Shown: positions 7,116 to 15,768, counted from the first letter of the stretch. The stretch: 39,294 nt of DNA from Skermanella stibiiresistens SB22 (GCF_000576635.1 NZ_AVFL01000046.1:1-39294), one strand, 5' to 3'. A program made the numbers and translations. Notes: generated from the sequence alone by a model not told the origin.

Positions 7116-8975
7116 TCAGTCTTTTTGGTTGGCTGCTTCCTCATGGGAAGAGACATCAAGTCCGGCTTTCCTCAGCCCATCGACCATCCCGACAATGATA
7201 GCCGGGGCGATGTTCCGCCGCTCGAACTCGAACATGGCTTTTTCGCCGAAATCCGGATAAAGCCGGAGAATTTCATTGACCTCGTAGTTGGCTTCGTCCT
7301 TGCTTCCGATCTGGCCGTAGATCATCGCCAGTATGACATGGGTGTAGACAAGATCCGGCGTCCCAATTTTTCGGGCCTCCTCCAGAGCCTCGGGGTATCG
7401 CCCATGCATGTAATGAAAAATGGCGATGAACATGCGGTACCAGCTTGGCTGAGCCGGGTTGCGTTCGAAGGCTTCCCTTATGAGGGGAATGCCTCTGTCC
7501 CAGTCACCGGTCAGGCTGTAAGCCCTCCCGAGATCGGCAAGAATGTCGCTGTCGTGCGGGTTAAGGGTCCGCGCGTGTTCGTACGCTGCAATGCTGAGGT
7601 ACGGCTCACGCCTCAGCCAGTGGGCAATCGCGACGGCTTGGAGCGGCAATGGACTGTCCGGCGCCAATGCTACGGCGCGTCGCGCTAATTCCAGAGCTGA
7701 GCCGGCCGGATCGGGACGCTCGGCATTGGGGTTGAAATCGACCCGGATCTCATCCGTGTAAATGAAGGCAAGTGCCGCCCAGGCATCCGCATAGTTGGGA
7801 TCCATCCGGATCGCCTGTTCCAGGCAGGCTCGAACCTGCTTGTGCTGCTTCGCATTCGGCTGGCGCCAGTACTCTCGCGTTTGCAGGATGCATTCGTAGG
7901 AAGACAGCGCGTCCGGCGGGCGGCCAGCATTACTTCGCAGTTCCGCCTTGTCGATGACGCCATGCGGCTGTACCACGATGCGGGCGACCTGCATTGCGAT
8001 ATCCTGCTGTAGATCGATCATGTTGCCGGGATTGAACTCCTGGCGGAAACTGCCGGACCAGAGATACTGATGATCCTCCGCCCGCAGCAGCGCGACGTTG
8101 ATCACGATCCGGCTGTCCATCCGGTTGATGCTGCCCTTCAGCACATAGTCCACGCGCACCCCCGGAATCGCATCGCGCAGAACCTTCTGCGTTTGAAAGC
8201 GGAAGCTGCTGTCGGCACCGAGGACGAAGATATTCTTGAACAAGATCAGAGCGCCGATCACAGCCTCGGTGGTGCCCCTGGCATAGATGGTCTGCGCCGG
8301 GTCGCCGCTGTCATTTTCGAAAGGCAGGACGATGAGGGTTGGTCCCCGCTCGGCAATTATCCGGCCCTTTTCCGTTTCCTGGGGCTCCAGCAGAAGAAAC
8401 AGAACGGCCGCCCCTATAAGAGTGACCGCCAGCAGGATCGCAAGGAGGAGGCGAACAATTGGAAGGCGCCCCCCAAGCCGCAGCGGCTTGTGCGGAAGAG
8501 GACTTGAGGACGCCAGTGCGGCAGGGGCTTGATCAAAAACCGCCGGGGTTGGAATGACTGCCGGCATTCGTCCGGCATTCATCCGTTCGTCTGCCATAAC
8601 CGGGGCAACCAAGGACTTGGCTTCTGTCCTCAGGCTGAAATGCGGCACGTAGCCGCCTTTCGGGACAGTGATCTGAACCCTGTCCGAGGCTCCTTCCGTC
8701 AGATAGTAGTGCTCCAGACAGCGGCGCATCCGACCGGCTTCAATCCGGACCAGCGGATCGGCCGTCGGATCGAAACTCGGGCTGCGTCCAAAGATATCGA
8801 CCGCGATGGTGTAGGCCTTGATCCGGTCTGAGCGCCCGGCAAGCGTTTCCTGCACGATGAACTTCAGGAAACATTTCTTTCTGTCGGAATTCGCGAAATT
8901 CCGGCTGCTGATGACGTGCTGAAGTGCGTCATGGATGAGATGCGCAGAAATTTCCTGTTCGGCATCGTGTGACAT
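7116..8975 (-). CDS. Membrane-bound wHTH-TolB-TPR transcriptional regulator
   Basis: A 619-residue one-component regulator of the CadC-like layout often mislabelled adenylate cyclase in alphaproteobacteria. Residues 1-115 form a DNA-binding-like domain typical of this group (FLKFIVQETL, IKAYTIAVDIFGR, DPLVRIEAGRMRRCLEHYY, ITVPKGGYVPHF). A Pro/Ala linker leads to one transmembrane helix (about 171-197). The periplasmic part starts with a TolB/FlgO-like alpha-beta domain (about 210-330, LIVLPFEND, VDYVLKGSI) and ends with TPR-type helices (about 380-600, with PNYADAWAALAFIY and NPHDSDILADLGRAY). Start ATG 8975 has GAAGG upstream. It is monocistronic, flanked by palindromic sites A and B, and is the only DNA-binding protein I recognise in the window besides transposases. 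It is thus the natural but unproven candidate for reading those sites. Confidence 0.85.
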   Translation of the reverse strand: MSHDAEQEISAHLIHDALQHVISSRNFANSDRKKCFLKFIVQETLAGRSDRIKAYTIAVDIFGRSPSFDPTADPLVRIEAGRMRRCLEHYYLTEGASDRVQITVPKGGYVPHFSLRTEAKSLVAPVMADERMNAGRMPAVIPTPAVFDQAPAALASSSPLPHKPLRLGGRLPIVRLLLAILLAVTLIGAAVLFLLLEPQETEKGRIIAERGPTLIVLPFENDSGDPAQTIYARGTTEAVIGALILFKNIFVLGADSSFRFQTQKVLRDAIPGVRVDYVLKGSINRMDSRIVINVALLRAEDHQYLWSGSFRQEFNPGNMIDLQQDIAMQVARIVVQPHGVIDKAELRSNAGRPPDALSSYECILQTREYWRQPNAKQHKQVRACLEQAIRMDPNYADAWAALAFIYTDEIRVDFNPNAERPDPAGSALELARRAVALAPDSPLPLQAVAIAHWLRREPYLSIAAYEHARTLNPHDSDILADLGRAYSLTGDWDRGIPLIREAFERNPAQPSWYRMFIAIFHYMHGRYPEALEEARKIGTPDLVYTHVILAMIYGQIGSKDEANYEVNEILRLYPDFGEKAMFEFERRNIAPAIIVGMVDGLRKAGLDVSSHEEAANQKD

Positions 8976-9230
8976 AGGACTTGCCTTCTATTGATCGCGG
9001 CAAAAGGAGGGTTCGGCTGCACGCGATTGTGGGCAATTGCATTAGTGCCTGGAAAGTCTGGTTCTGCTTTGGTTCTCAACCTTTGGGTGTTGAAAGAAAC
9101 AAATGAAACCATCGGTCGAATGAACTGACAATGAACCGTGTGTCCGTTGATGCGAAGCGTTGACCTTAAATTCAAAATCCATGGATTGTCCAGTGGAATA
9201 ATCATTTAACATATTCTCCACATCATCCCA

Positions 9231-9250
9231 CAAAATATAAAAATATTTTG
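9231..9250. repeat. Perfect inverted repeat in AT-rich DNA
   Basis: CAAAATAT and ATATTTTG arms (8 bp each) around four A residues. It lacks a GC-rich stem, so it is a poor terminator; a protein-binding or cruciform site is possible. Confidence 0.5.
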
Positions 9251-9518
9251 TTTCGCTAATTCTCTATTGTACATTCAAAATAATTGAATAATATTCTTTT
9301 CGCTAATGATTATTAGTTATTAACATTTGAGCAAGCGAGATTTTTACAGCATGATTGCTGTCGATAATGTCTCTGAATGAACCTATCATGGCACAATACT
9401 TTTCGATCTGCATTTGACGACAATCAGAATGCGAATTTCATCATTTCTGGAGTGATATGTGCCTTTAATCCACAATGTCCCTATCGATTTTTCCGTACGC
9501 AAATGCGGTGAGCCTGGC

Positions 9519-9533
9519 ATGTTACGGTATCAA
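9519..9533. promoter_or_regulatory. Operator-like palindrome, site B
   Basis: ATGTTAC-G-GTATCAA, followed by another GTTAC at 9534 (13 bp from the first). It lies about 135 bp upstream of the 9668 gene and about 545 bp upstream of the divergent regulator. Confidence 0.55.
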
Positions 9534-9667
9534 GTTACGGTTGCAGCCTTTACAGGAGCGGGCGGTCCGTTTCAGTATCTGTGCTGGTATTCCTGGGATA
9601 CGTGCCCGCACGTCACCCCTTATCCCAACGTCCTGACAGGCTCACTCTAGAACCGACAGGAGCATCC

Positions 9668-9931
9668 ATGTCGGATGGGGCACGGTACGTCGTCGAGCGG
9701 TTTCCGGACTTGGCGAACGCTGTCAAGCAGTACAGTTCGGACAACCGGTTTTTCCATGGACTATGCGAAGATTACGGAGCAGCGGTCGAGGCTCTGCGTC
9801 AGTGTGAAACCGTGTACAGTCCGGCCGCTTTCGAGCGCGCGGAGGCCTGCCGCGCCCTTATCCTGGATCTCGAGCGTGAAATTCTGCTTGAGCTGCATCA
9901 GTGGAACGATGCCTCCGGTCGCTCCGCATGA
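9668..9931 (+). CDS. Small conserved hypothetical protein
   Basis: An 87-residue cytoplasmic protein of unknown function. The start ATG has ACAGGAG 6 bp upstream, which settles it against a longer frame opening at 9581. The sequence is mostly helical and charged, with a YVVERFPDLANAVKQ opening, then FHGLCEDYGAAVEALRQCE, and a C-terminal helix ALILDLEREILLEL. Small alphaproteobacterial proteins with this SLCEDY-type pattern are, from memory, common and uncharacterised. It is flanked by palindromic sites B and C. Confidence 0.75.
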   Translation: MSDGARYVVERFPDLANAVKQYSSDNRFFHGLCEDYGAAVEALRQCETVYSPAAFERAEACRALILDLEREILLELHQWNDASGRSA

Positions 9932-9944
9932 AACGGGCCGGCAA

Positions 9945-9959
9945 ATGTTACCGTATCAC
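9945..9959. promoter_or_regulatory. Operator-like palindrome, site C
   Basis: ATGTTAC-C-GTATCAC, sharing ATGTTAC-N-GTATCA with site B and, on the opposite strand, site A. It lies 14 bp after the 9668 gene's stop and about 120 bp before the exported protein at 10082. Confidence 0.55.
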
Positions 9960-10081
9960 ACTTTCGCCACCCCACGCCTGGTTCCATCCTGCGGCCCTCG
10001 GTGCGTGGCTGCGGCCCTGCCTGCGGCTCCCAGTGCCTGAGCATGTTCGAAAGCCGGTATCTTATCATGAGAGGTGGAACC

Positions 10082-10600
10082 GTGAGCCGCGCAACATCAT
10101 ATCCGTTCATCAGCGCCAGCATCGTCTCCGTTTTGCTACTGGGTGGTTTGACGATGTCCACCGGGAGTGCCGCACCTCCCAGCAGCGAGGCCCAGAAAAA
10201 GAACTCCGACTATTATATCGAGCTCGTGCGCCGGGATGTGCGTCAGGACGCACGGGAGATCATCGGGGAAAAATTGGCGTTCACACAGGCCGAAGCCGAT
10301 AAGTTCTGGCCGGTCTACGAGCGCTACGAAGCCGAGCTGAAGCGCCTTGGCGACGAGAAGGTGGCGTTGATCAACGACTACGCCGACAATTACAAAAACA
10401 TGACCGACGCCAAGTCCGGCGAACTGACCAGCAAGGCCATCGATCTGGATATTCAGCGCACCGGTCTCCTGAAGCAGTACCTGCCGGAGTTCCAGAAGGC
10501 GCTGACCAACAGGCGGGCAGCACAGTTCTACCAGATCGAGATGCCCCTGCTGAAGATCGTCGACCTTCAGATCGCCTCGCAGTTGCCGATGATGCCTTGA
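10082..10600 (+). CDS. Exported helical protein, Spy/LTXXQ-like
   Basis: A 172-residue periplasmic protein. I chose GTG 10082 because GAGAGGTGG lies just upstream and it gives a compact signal peptide (ending about GSAAPPSS); in-frame ATGs at 10067 and 10043 have no such site. The mature part is almost entirely helical and highly charged, with DAREIIGEKLAFTQAEADKFWPVYERYEAELK and, later, RRAAQFYQIEMPLLKIVDLQ in short succession. The LAFTQAEADKFWPVY stretch resembles LTxxQ-type motifs of Spy/CpxP-like periplasmic chaperones, but this is a distant likeness. Site C lies upstream, which would place it in the same proposed regulon as the envelope operon. Confidence 0.75.
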   Translation: MSRATSYPFISASIVSVLLLGGLTMSTGSAAPPSSEAQKKNSDYYIELVRRDVRQDAREIIGEKLAFTQAEADKFWPVYERYEAELKRLGDEKVALINDYADNYKNMTDAKSGELTSKAIDLDIQRTGLLKQYLPEFQKALTNRRAAQFYQIEMPLLKIVDLQIASQLPMMP

Positions 10601-10624
10601 GCGGGTGGCTGTGATCCTTGAGGC

Positions 10625-10666
10625 GGGAATGGGGATGGAAAGCTGATTATCTCGTCCCCTGTTCCC
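10625..10666 (+). terminator. Possible hairpin after the exported-protein gene
   Basis: GGGAATGGGGA pairs with TCCCCTGTTCCC across an 18-base loop, with a one-base bulge. There is no T-tract, so intrinsic termination is uncertain. Confidence 0.35.
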
Positions 10667-10808
10667 CTGATTAGACGGTTTACCGGTATCAGCCCCCGCA
10701 GGATGGCTGCACTCGGACGTCGATACAGGCAGCCATCCGCATCCGGGCACCTGGAGGATCGTTGCAGCCTGCCTGCACTTCACGGCGTCCAATCGACGGA
10801 GGCACTCC

Positions 10809-11579
10809 ATGACAATCTATTCTCTTCAGGGAAAGCGCGGTCTCGTCGTGGGCATCGCCAACGAGCACAGCATCGCCTACGGCTGTGCTACGGCGTTCCG
10901 GGACATGGGTGCGGAACTTGCCGTCACTTACCTCAACCAGAAAGCCGAGCCCTATGTGCGGCCGCTGGCGGAAAAGCTTGGTGCCGGCATGACCATGCCA
11001 TGCGATCTCAGGCAGCCGGGCGAACTCGAGGCGGTGATCGACGCCATCCGCGAACGCTGGGGCCGGCTCGATTTCCTGCTCCATTCCGTCGCCTTCGCCC
11101 CCCGCGAGGACCTGCATGCCCGCGTCGTCGACTGCTCGGCGGAAGGATTCGCCCTCGCCATGGACGTTTCCTGTCACTCGTTCATCCGCATGACGAAGCT
11201 GGCCGAACCCCTGATGACCGGGGGAGGGTGCCTGATGACGGTCACTTTCTTCGGTGCGGAAAAGGTGGTCGAACACTACAACATGATGGGACCGGTGAAG
11301 GCCGCTCTGGAAAGCTCGGTCCGCTACATGGCGGCGGAACTGGGCGGCAAGGGCATTCGCGTTCACGCCCTCTCCCCAGGAGCCATGGCGACGCGCGCGG
11401 CGTCCGGCATCGACCGGTTCGACGAGCTGCTCGCACGCACTGCGGAACGGGCGCCGACCCACCATCTCGTCACCGTCGAGGACATCGGGCCATGCGCCGC
11501 ATTTCTGGCCAGCGATGCCGCGAGGCAGTTGACCGGCCTCACGCTCTATATCGATGGCGGCTATCATATTGTCGGGTAG
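10809..11579 (+). CDS. fabI: Enoyl-[acyl-carrier-protein] reductase (FabI type, divergent paralogue)
   Basis: NAD(P)H-dependent reduction of enoyl-ACP, the last step of fatty-acid elongation. The 256-residue protein is a full-length short-chain reductase. It has the FabI-style nucleotide loop VVGIANEHSIAYG (residues 13-25) in place of a simple TGxxxGxG, then CDLRQPGE and LLHSVAFAP. The active site Tyr157-x6-Lys164 (YNMMGPVK) is intact, and DGGYHIVG closes the C-terminus. The residue matching E. coli Tyr146 is Phe147. The match to alphaproteobacterial second FabI copies, and the location among fermentation genes, suggest a specialised paralogue that may spend NADH or remodel lipids. That role is inference. 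The mscS frame overlaps its 3' end by 26 bp. Start ATG 10809 is preceded by GGAGGCACTCC. Confidence 0.9.
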   Translation: MTIYSLQGKRGLVVGIANEHSIAYGCATAFRDMGAELAVTYLNQKAEPYVRPLAEKLGAGMTMPCDLRQPGELEAVIDAIRERWGRLDFLLHSVAFAPREDLHARVVDCSAEGFALAMDVSCHSFIRMTKLAEPLMTGGGCLMTVTFFGAEKVVEHYNMMGPVKAALESSVRYMAAELGGKGIRVHALSPGAMATRAASGIDRFDELLARTAERAPTHHLVTVEDIGPCAAFLASDAARQLTGLTLYIDGGYHIVG

Positions 11580-13782
11580 GAACTTGCCGGATAGGAACTT
11601 GTCGGCTGGGAACCGTCCGATCCGGCTCCCGGCTGTAGCACTGGCCGTTCTTGTTGCGCTGCTTCTGCACTTGCCGCCGCCGGTCCTGGCACAGCCGGCG
11701 GCGGGTACGCCCGGCAAGCAGGTCGACATCCTGCTGCGAGCGTTCCCCGGTGGGCTGACGCCGGAGCAGGCGGATGCCGTGCTCGGTGTCATGGATGAGA
11801 CGGAGCTGCGCGAGGCAATGCGCCCGCGCCTGCTGACTGGATCGGAGGGTGAGGGAACCCGGCGGCCCACGGAGGAAACCGCACCAGCAGCGGCCCTTGC
11901 GCACCGGATCGATGCCGTGGCTGGCGCCTTTCCGCGTGTGCCTGCGGCTATTGCGGATGCCTTTGCCCGGCCCAACGGGCAGGATGCCGCCGTAGGTCCG
12001 GCAAAGCTCGTTCTATCGATCCTGTTTCTGTTCGCTGTCGGGGCTGCGGCTCTGCTGACTGTTCGACGGCTGCTGCCCGATCCTGACCCGCCCGACCCTG
12101 ATCCGCCCGACCCTGATCCGAATGACGGCGACAAGGTCCTATACCGGGCCGCTCGCAGTCTCGGTATTCATTCAGTATGGGGTACCGCGTTCCTAGTGGG
12201 TCTGCTGCTGGGTTACGCCATCCTGCGCCCCTCACATCCCGCAGCTCCGGCGATCCTGGTGGCGGTGCTGGAGGCGACGATTACCGTATTCCTCGCCGAT
12301 CTGGTCATCCGGTTCCTGTGCGCGCCGAACCATCCGAAAAGGCGGCTGCTGCCCGTCGGCGACCAGGGTGCCCGATCCATTTATCAAACCGCAGTCGTCG
12401 CAGCCTCGCTCACCGCAGCGACGCTGGGACTAGCGGATTTGCTTGGCGCACTGGGGACGGCCTATGATCCGTTGATCGCTCTGGTTCTTCCGATCAGCAC
12501 GGCACCGTTCCTCTACCTGCTGTATCGGCTATGGAGCAGGCGGCCTGCGATGGCCCATGCGCTCAACAGTCATCTCGGACTGGGAACCCGCGAAACTCCG
12601 ACTCTCATCCTGGGACTGTCTCTGGTAACCCTCTATCTTGCCGGTCTGTGGCTGAGCGCCGCCGCCGCGACCCTGAGGCAGGAACCTGGGACAGGGCTGC
12701 GGCTGCTGCTGAGCCTGTTTCTCTCGGCGGCCGTACCGTTGCTGGCGTTGATGCTTCGGTTGCCGATCATCCGGTTCTATCGGACATCGGATGAACAGGC
12801 CGACAGCAAGGCCGCTCTCCGATTGATGCGAGCGGTATGGGCCGCCCTGATGGTGCTGACCGTGGTGGCGACAGCCTTCATCTGGGGCTTCGATCCCAGC
12901 ACCCATATCGGGCTGGGCGGCATCGTCCTGCGCCTGCTGTTCGACATCGGCATCATCCTGCTGCTCGGCTATGTCGGGTGGGAACTGCTTGCCCGGTCCT
13001 TCGATCGCATGATGGCGACCAACAAGGTCGGAGATGCGCGGACGGCGCAGCGCATGGCGACCCTGCTGCCGCTGGTCCGAAAATTCCTTCAGGTCGTGCT
13101 CATCGCCATCGTCGCGATGATCGTCCTGTCCTCCATGGGAATTGCGATCGGCCCGCTGCTGGCGGGCGCCGGCGTCGTCGGCATCGCGGTCGGATTGGGC
13201 GCCCAGTCGACCATCGCCGATGTGCTGTCCGGAGTATTCTTCCTGCTGGAGGATGCCTTTCGTATAGGCGACTATGTCGAGGTCGGCAATCTGCGCGGCA
13301 CTGTCGAGGGGATCTCGCTGCGCTCGCTCAAGCTGCGTCACCACCGTGGCGCGGTCCACACCCTGCCGTTCGGGCAGATCAAGGCGCTGACCAATTTGAC
13401 CCGTGACTGGTCGCTGATGCGTCTGGAATTCCGTGTCGCGCCGGATACCGACCTGGATCTGGTCAAGCGGGTCATCAAGGGGATCGGCAGGGAACTGGAA
13501 GCCGATCCCGAGATGGGGCCCAGCTTCATCGAGCCGTTGAAATCGCAAGGGGTGCGCCGCGTCGAGGACGATGCCGTAATCATCGGCGTCAAATACGTCA
13601 CCAAACCCGGCGAGCAGTTCGTGATCCGGCGGGAAGCCTATCAACGCATCCTCAAGGCCTTCAAGGCGAACGGCATCGATCTGGTCGGCCGCGGCGTGGT
13701 CGTTCGGGTCGACGATGCCCAGGCTGGCGAGCGCGCGGTCGGCTTCGCCGCGGCGCAGGCGATCCGCAGCGTGCTTGAGTAG
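11554..13782 (+). CDS. Large MscS-family mechanosensitive channel
   Basis: Inner-membrane channel expected to open under hypo-osmotic tension. The frame gives 742 residues with the ATG inside fabI; TTG codons at the fabI stop are alternative starts and would still leave a signal peptide (residues about 24-46, ending LAQPAAG). A periplasmic segment follows (48-150), then a Pro-Asp repeat linker (about 177-191), several transmembrane helices, and the conserved MscS core from about residue 500. The core has pore helix GPLLAGAGVVGIAVGLGAQ, then DVLSGVFFLLEDAFRIGDYVEV, RGTVEGISLRSLKLRHHRG and PFGQIKALTN, then the C-terminal alpha/beta domain. Size and layout resemble YbiO/MscM-type large members rather than minimal MscS. 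Overlap with fabI suggests cotranscription. Confidence 0.88.
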   Translation: MAAIILSGRNLPDRNLSAGNRPIRLPAVALAVLVALLLHLPPPVLAQPAAGTPGKQVDILLRAFPGGLTPEQADAVLGVMDETELREAMRPRLLTGSEGEGTRRPTEETAPAAALAHRIDAVAGAFPRVPAAIADAFARPNGQDAAVGPAKLVLSILFLFAVGAAALLTVRRLLPDPDPPDPDPPDPDPNDGDKVLYRAARSLGIHSVWGTAFLVGLLLGYAILRPSHPAAPAILVAVLEATITVFLADLVIRFLCAPNHPKRRLLPVGDQGARSIYQTAVVAASLTAATLGLADLLGALGTAYDPLIALVLPISTAPFLYLLYRLWSRRPAMAHALNSHLGLGTRETPTLILGLSLVTLYLAGLWLSAAAATLRQEPGTGLRLLLSLFLSAAVPLLALMLRLPIIRFYRTSDEQADSKAALRLMRAVWAALMVLTVVATAFIWGFDPSTHIGLGGIVLRLLFDIGIILLLGYVGWELLARSFDRMMATNKVGDARTAQRMATLLPLVRKFLQVVLIAIVAMIVLSSMGIAIGPLLAGAGVVGIAVGLGAQSTIADVLSGVFFLLEDAFRIGDYVEVGNLRGTVEGISLRSLKLRHHRGAVHTLPFGQIKALTNLTRDWSLMRLEFRVAPDTDLDLVKRVIKGIGRELEADPEMGPSFIEPLKSQGVRRVEDDAVIIGVKYVTKPGEQFVIRREAYQRILKAFKANGIDLVGRGVVVRVDDAQAGERAVGFAAAQAIRSVLE
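11571..11615 (+). repeat. Three 15-bp tandem repeats across the fabI stop
   Basis: Units of the form G(T/C)CGG(G/A/C)T(A/G)GGAACTT run head to tail, the third one diverged. The first contains the fabI TAG stop. In the mscS frame they encode a five-residue repeat (SGRNL, PDRNL, SAGNR). Confidence 0.75.
12082..12126 (+). repeat. 15-bp tandem repeat encoding a PDPPD linker
   Basis: Three units (CCTGACCCGCCCGAC and variants) in the mscS gene encode a Pro-Asp linker between the first and second membrane segments. Confidence 0.85.
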
Positions 13783-13798
13783 AAGGGTAGAGACCCTT
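13783..13798 (+). terminator. Short perfect hairpin after mscS
   Basis: AAGGGT-AGAG-ACCCTT begins at the base after the mscS stop. With no T-run it is a weak terminator at best; it may instead be an RNA-stability element between mscS and ppk2. Confidence 0.35.
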
Positions 13799-13877
13799 GA
13801 ACTTCGAAGGCCCTGGCCGGCCGCTCGCGGCGATGGTGTCCAGGTCCGCCGCAACCGCAACAGGGAGGACACTTGAA

Positions 13878-14714
13878 ATGGCGAAAAACAGGAAGACGAC
13901 CAGGAGCGTGGAGCCCATGCAGCCGTATGGCAAACTGAAGACGCGGAACTATAACGACGAGCTTGCCAAGCTGCATGTCGAGCTGGTCAAGCTGCAGCAA
14001 TGGGTCGTCCACAAAGGCATAAAGATCTGCATTGTTTTTGAAGGACGCGATGGCGCCGGCAAGGGTGGGACGATCAAGGCCATCACGGAGCGTGTAAGCC
14101 CGAGGGTGTTCCGTGTCGTCGCCCTGGCGGCTCCAACCGAGCGCGAGAAATCCCAGTTGTATATTCAGCGCTATATCCCATACCTCCCGGCCGCTGGCGA
14201 AGTGGTGATATTCGACCGAAGCTGGTACAACCGTGCCGGCGTCGAAAGGGTCATGGGCTTCTGTACGGATGAACAGGTTGAGAAATTCCTCGCCGCCGTG
14301 CCGGCAGTGGAGAAGGCCATCGTCGAGTCCGGCGTGATCCTGCTGAAATATTGGCTTGAAGTGAGCCCCGAGGAACAGACAAGGCGGCTGGAAGCCCGCA
14401 TCAATGACGGGCGGAAGATCTGGAAACTGTCGCCGATGGACTTGAAATCCTACAGCCGGTGGTATGACTATTCCCGTGCCCGCAATGACATGTTCGTTGC
14501 GTCCGATACCCCGTGGGCACCCTGGTTCGTTGCGCGGTCGGACGATAAGAAACGCGCACGTTTGAACATCATCAGTCACCTGCTCAGCAATATCCCCTAC
14601 GAAGAAACTCCGGCCGAAAAGGTGAAACTGCCCAAACGGCAGGAACCGAAAGACTATAAGGATACTCATTATCCGTTCAAGTTCATACCGGAGATGGCGT
14701 GGCAAGCCGAGTAA
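13878..14714 (+). CDS. ppk2: Polyphosphate kinase 2
   Basis: Transfers phosphate between polyphosphate and nucleoside (di)phosphates, so polyphosphate can regenerate ATP/GTP when respiration stops. The start ATG 13878 has GGGAGGAC about 10 bp upstream and gives 278 residues, normal for single-domain PPK2; the frame is open further upstream to 13797. The P-loop kinase fold is clear: Walker A EGRDGAGKGG (55-64), PTEREKSQLY as part of the lid, Walker B with Asp113 in IFDRSWYNRAG, then FLAAVPAVEKAIVESGVILLKYW and the C-terminal PWFVARSDDKKRARLN. Whether it favours NDP or NMP cannot be settled by eye. It lies 95 bp after mscS on the same strand. Confidence 0.92.
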   Translation: MAKNRKTTRSVEPMQPYGKLKTRNYNDELAKLHVELVKLQQWVVHKGIKICIVFEGRDGAGKGGTIKAITERVSPRVFRVVALAAPTEREKSQLYIQRYIPYLPAAGEVVIFDRSWYNRAGVERVMGFCTDEQVEKFLAAVPAVEKAIVESGVILLKYWLEVSPEEQTRRLEARINDGRKIWKLSPMDLKSYSRWYDYSRARNDMFVASDTPWAPWFVARSDDKKRARLNIISHLLSNIPYEETPAEKVKLPKRQEPKDYKDTHYPFKFIPEMAWQAE

Positions 14715-14890
14715 CGCGGCAAGTGCTTTGACATGAGGCAGTACGCATCCGACACACTTTTCCCGTCGTAAATCTGTTTGATGTGACGGGTGACGTGTGT
14801 CCAGGCCCCACAGCATTTTCGGCCGAGACTCGCCAACCTGTTCGGATGTTATGGAAAGAAGGGAGGACTAGCCCTGCGGGGGGACTGTGA

Positions 14891-15768
14891 ATGACCGGGT
14901 TTCGGGATTGTCTCCTGTTCGCTTTAATGGTGAGCCTGTTCACCACCGGGGCGCTGGCGCAGACCGGTTCTCCATCCAGCGCTCCGGCTGACAGCAGGTC
15001 CGGGTGGTTTTCGGACTGGTCCAGGGAGGATAAGGCAGTGGCCCTGAACCTGGGGATCGGCGCGGTTGTGCTCGGGTGGGGCTTTGCCAACTGGGATTAT
15101 GGCTCGGGCGGTCCCAGCTTTCATGATGAAGGCTGGTTCGATCGGGAAACGAAAGAGGGCGGAGCCGACAAGCTGGGGCACCTTTATACAGCCTATCTGT
15201 TCAGCCACCTGTTCGCCGGACAGTACGAACGCTGGGACTTCGACAAGGATCAGGCAATCCGTTTGGGTGCCTTGTCCTCCTTGGAAGTGACCGGCCTTAT
15301 CGAGGAGGGGATGCCTTCAGCGACCGCTACGGCTTTTCATACCAGGATATGCTGTTCAACACTGTGGGGGTAGATGCCGGCTATCTGCTGTGGTCCTTTC
15401 CTGAACTGTCGCGCAAGATCGACCTGCGGGTCGAATACAACCCATTCACAAGCGGCGACTAAAACTGGGACGTCACCACCGATTACGAGCGTCTCAGCTA
15501 CCTGATGGCGATCAAGACCGAAGGCTTCGACTTTATCTAGAATCCGTACCTGATGTACCTGGAACTGCATATCGGCTTTCGAGCGCGAAACTACGACGCC
15601 TACAGCCAGCGACCCGATGTCGATCTCCGGAAGCAGTATCTTTATGTCGGCATCGGCCTGAATTTGTCGAAGCTGCTTCGGCCTTACGCGGACACCCCGG
15701 TGTTCAACTACTTGCAGATGCCGTACACATACGTGCCGTTTACCAAAAAAATTTCCGGCCCACCGTAG
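14891..15768 (+). pseudogene. DUF2279 (YfiM-like) gene, broken by one frameshift and two stops
   Basis: The 5' part encodes a signal peptide (ending GALAQ) and the DUF2279 core (ADKLGHLYTAYLFSHLF, about residues 97-113). Near 15308 the reading shifts as if one base had been lost: after IEEG the other frame continues naturally as DAFSDRYGFSYQDMLFN. That frame is then cut by TAA at 15460 and TAG at 15538 and continues to 15766 with LHIGFRARNYD and YLYVGIGLNLSKLL, typical of the C-terminal outer-membrane-like part. Intact members are secreted or lipoprotein envelope proteins of unknown function. Both stops could derive from Gln codons by C-to-T change. A sequencing error could explain the frameshift but not easily all three lesions. 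Confidence 0.85.

Larger units (their letters stand above)
8976..9667. promoter_or_regulatory. AT-rich divergent intergenic region
   Basis: About 690 bp between the regulator (minus) and the small gene at 9668 (plus). Bases 9200-9350 are strikingly AT-rich compared with the GC-rich surroundings and include a perfect inverted repeat at 9231-9250. Site B lies at 9519. A 63-codon frame at 9459-9650 starts with GTG and has no family likeness, so it is not called. The AT-rich block may be a promoter or nucleoid-protein site, or a scar of transferred DNA. Confidence 0.5.

Noticed and set aside
9459-9650. Possible 63-codon gene containing site B
   Set aside because: GTG start with poor context; sequence is unlike a known protein and overlaps regulatory DNA.
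12529-13872. A 447-codon frame antisense to mscS
   Set aside because: Same mirror composition; the sense strand has an unmistakable MscS core.
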